Part shown: in pieces, positions 63,702 through 64,000 of the stretch
Layout of the letters: the number at the start of each line of letters is the position of its first letter
Position numbering within the stretch: position 1 is the stretch's first letter
NCBI RefSeq assembly: GCF_000230995.2
Contig: NC_019973.1
Span: forward strand, 5,160,001 to 5,224,000
Direction of reading: 5' to 3'
Length of the DNA stretch: 64,000 nt
Source: Mesorhizobium australicum WSM2073
GTDB taxonomy: Bacteria; Pseudomonadota; Alphaproteobacteria; Rhizobiales; Rhizobiaceae
Notes under the pieces: model-generated
What the model was told of the DNA's origin: nothing
What the model saw: the letters and a program-made list of their open reading frames with translations, nothing else
The model's database searches: none
Translations under genes and position numbers: made by a program

Positions 63702-64000
63702 TCACCCCCCAGAGCGGTGCTGCTGCTTCGGCTGCGCTGGCCAGATTTCGGCGTCGAGCCGTCTGGTCGCCAGCCCGCGCGCTAAGGCCTCGGCGCTGCC
63801 GGCATTCTTGGACAGCGATGCCGCCTGTCGCTTGCTGATCACCAGTCCGTCGGCGAGCGCGCGGTTTGCCGAAAAGACCCGGGCCAGGAACGGTGGACGG
63901 CTGCCCCGCGCCCGCGAGAACCGGGCCGCTATTGTCTGCCTGGCCGTATGGGCGACGACGGCGTCGATCCAGCCCTCCACCAGCCTCGCACCCGGTTCGA
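63702..64000 (-). CDS. Unknown protein (partial, N-terminus off the window)
   Basis: The frame is open to the right edge: GARLVEGWIDAVVAHTARQT, then FLARVFSANRALADGLVISK and a basic C-terminus (LDAEIWPAQPKQQHRSGG). About 98 codons are visible, ending 28 bases from moaB. No family is recognised in this C-terminal part. An internal GTG (63980) could start a short protein, but the upstream codons look equally coding. Confidence 0.5.
   Translation of the reverse strand, partial: EPGARLVEGWIDAVVAHTARQTIAARFSRARGSRPPFLARVFSANRALADGLVISKRQAASLSKNAGSAEALARGLATRRLDAEIWPAQPKQQHRSGG

Noticed and set aside
63985..64000. GGTTCGA at the right edge, like a tRNA T-loop
   Set aside because: No acceptor or anticodon stems are present to the left, and the bases are codons of the partial minus-strand gene.

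Overview
This is a high-GC, gene-dense chromosomal window from an alphaproteobacterium of the order Hyphomicrobiales (Rhizobiales), most likely Mesorhizobium or a close relative. The reasons are the ctaC-ctaD-ctaB-coxF-ctaG-ctaE order of the aa3 oxidase operon, an IalB family protein, a DUF6101 protein, BioR-type biotin control with TTATAGATAA boxes, the xseB/dxs/tlyA neighbourhood, and rhizobial-style intergenic palindromic elements. Almost everything is housekeeping. I saw no rRNA, tRNA, CRISPR array, prophage or insertion sequence. The genus is inferred from recalled synteny and protein resemblance, not from a search.

Layout. 1-1511: divergent LysR regulator (cut by the left edge) and MBL-fold hydrolase around a perfect LysR-type palindrome. 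1665-4970: YqgE, a DsbD-N-like exported protein, peroxiredoxin, a DUF2938 membrane protein and a ParDE-like toxin-antitoxin pair. 5093-15051: a long minus-strand block with the cytochrome c oxidase genes (ctaC, D, B, coxF, ctaG, ctaE), DUF983, SURF1, ispH, thrB, rnhA and a histidine phosphatase. 15430-18492: IalB, TldD and a transglutaminase-like protease. 18712-26245: an RNA-modification and isoprenoid cluster (RlmD-like and TlyA methyltransferases, dxs, pirin, DUF2277, xseB, histone-deacetylase-like amidohydrolase), interrupted by a GFA protein and a small exported protein. 26382-27526: a cobalamin riboswitch in front of bluB. 28474-30423: a TetR/MFS pair with three operators. 30443-32776: ribBX and aroC, separated by inverted arrays of an 8-base repeat. 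32960-36961: DUF1344, histidine phosphatase, fabI, a DnaJ-family chaperone, a lipoprotein and pdxH. 36970-42506: enoyl-CoA hydratase, acyl-CoA dehydrogenase, a small Cys protein, a GH25 lysozyme-like protein and purD. 42658-48901: a PhyH-type dioxygenase with its LysR regulator, ubiA, DUF6101, an FAD-linked oxidase and a Sua5/TsaC protein. 49055-54846: small exported proteins, a very acidic protein, glyS, glyQ and a GNAT acetyltransferase. 54932-59781: a TPR protein, DUF1284-bioY-bioR and polyprenyl diphosphate synthase. 59970-64000: DUF2007, a TrmN6-like methyltransferase, an S49 peptidase, a small membrane protein, ispE, moaB and a gene cut by the right edge.

Themes. Three genes of the isoprenoid route (dxs, ispE, ispH) and the polyprenyl synthase and UbiA of quinone synthesis lie in the same window as the terminal oxidase that uses the quinone/cytochrome chain. 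Cofactor genes include riboflavin (ribBX), PLP (pdxH), B12 lower ligand (bluB), molybdenum cofactor (moaB) and biotin uptake (bioY).

I did not find a clearly new multi-gene system. The points most worth checking are regulatory or structural: ispE with no standard start codon before its catalytic lysine; bluB reading about 65 codons past its expected end, antisense to its neighbour; the triple ATACG-N3-CGTAT operator; two BioR boxes plus a DUF1284 gene translationally coupled to bioY; the octamer arrays beside aroC; and a compositionally odd patch inside glyS.
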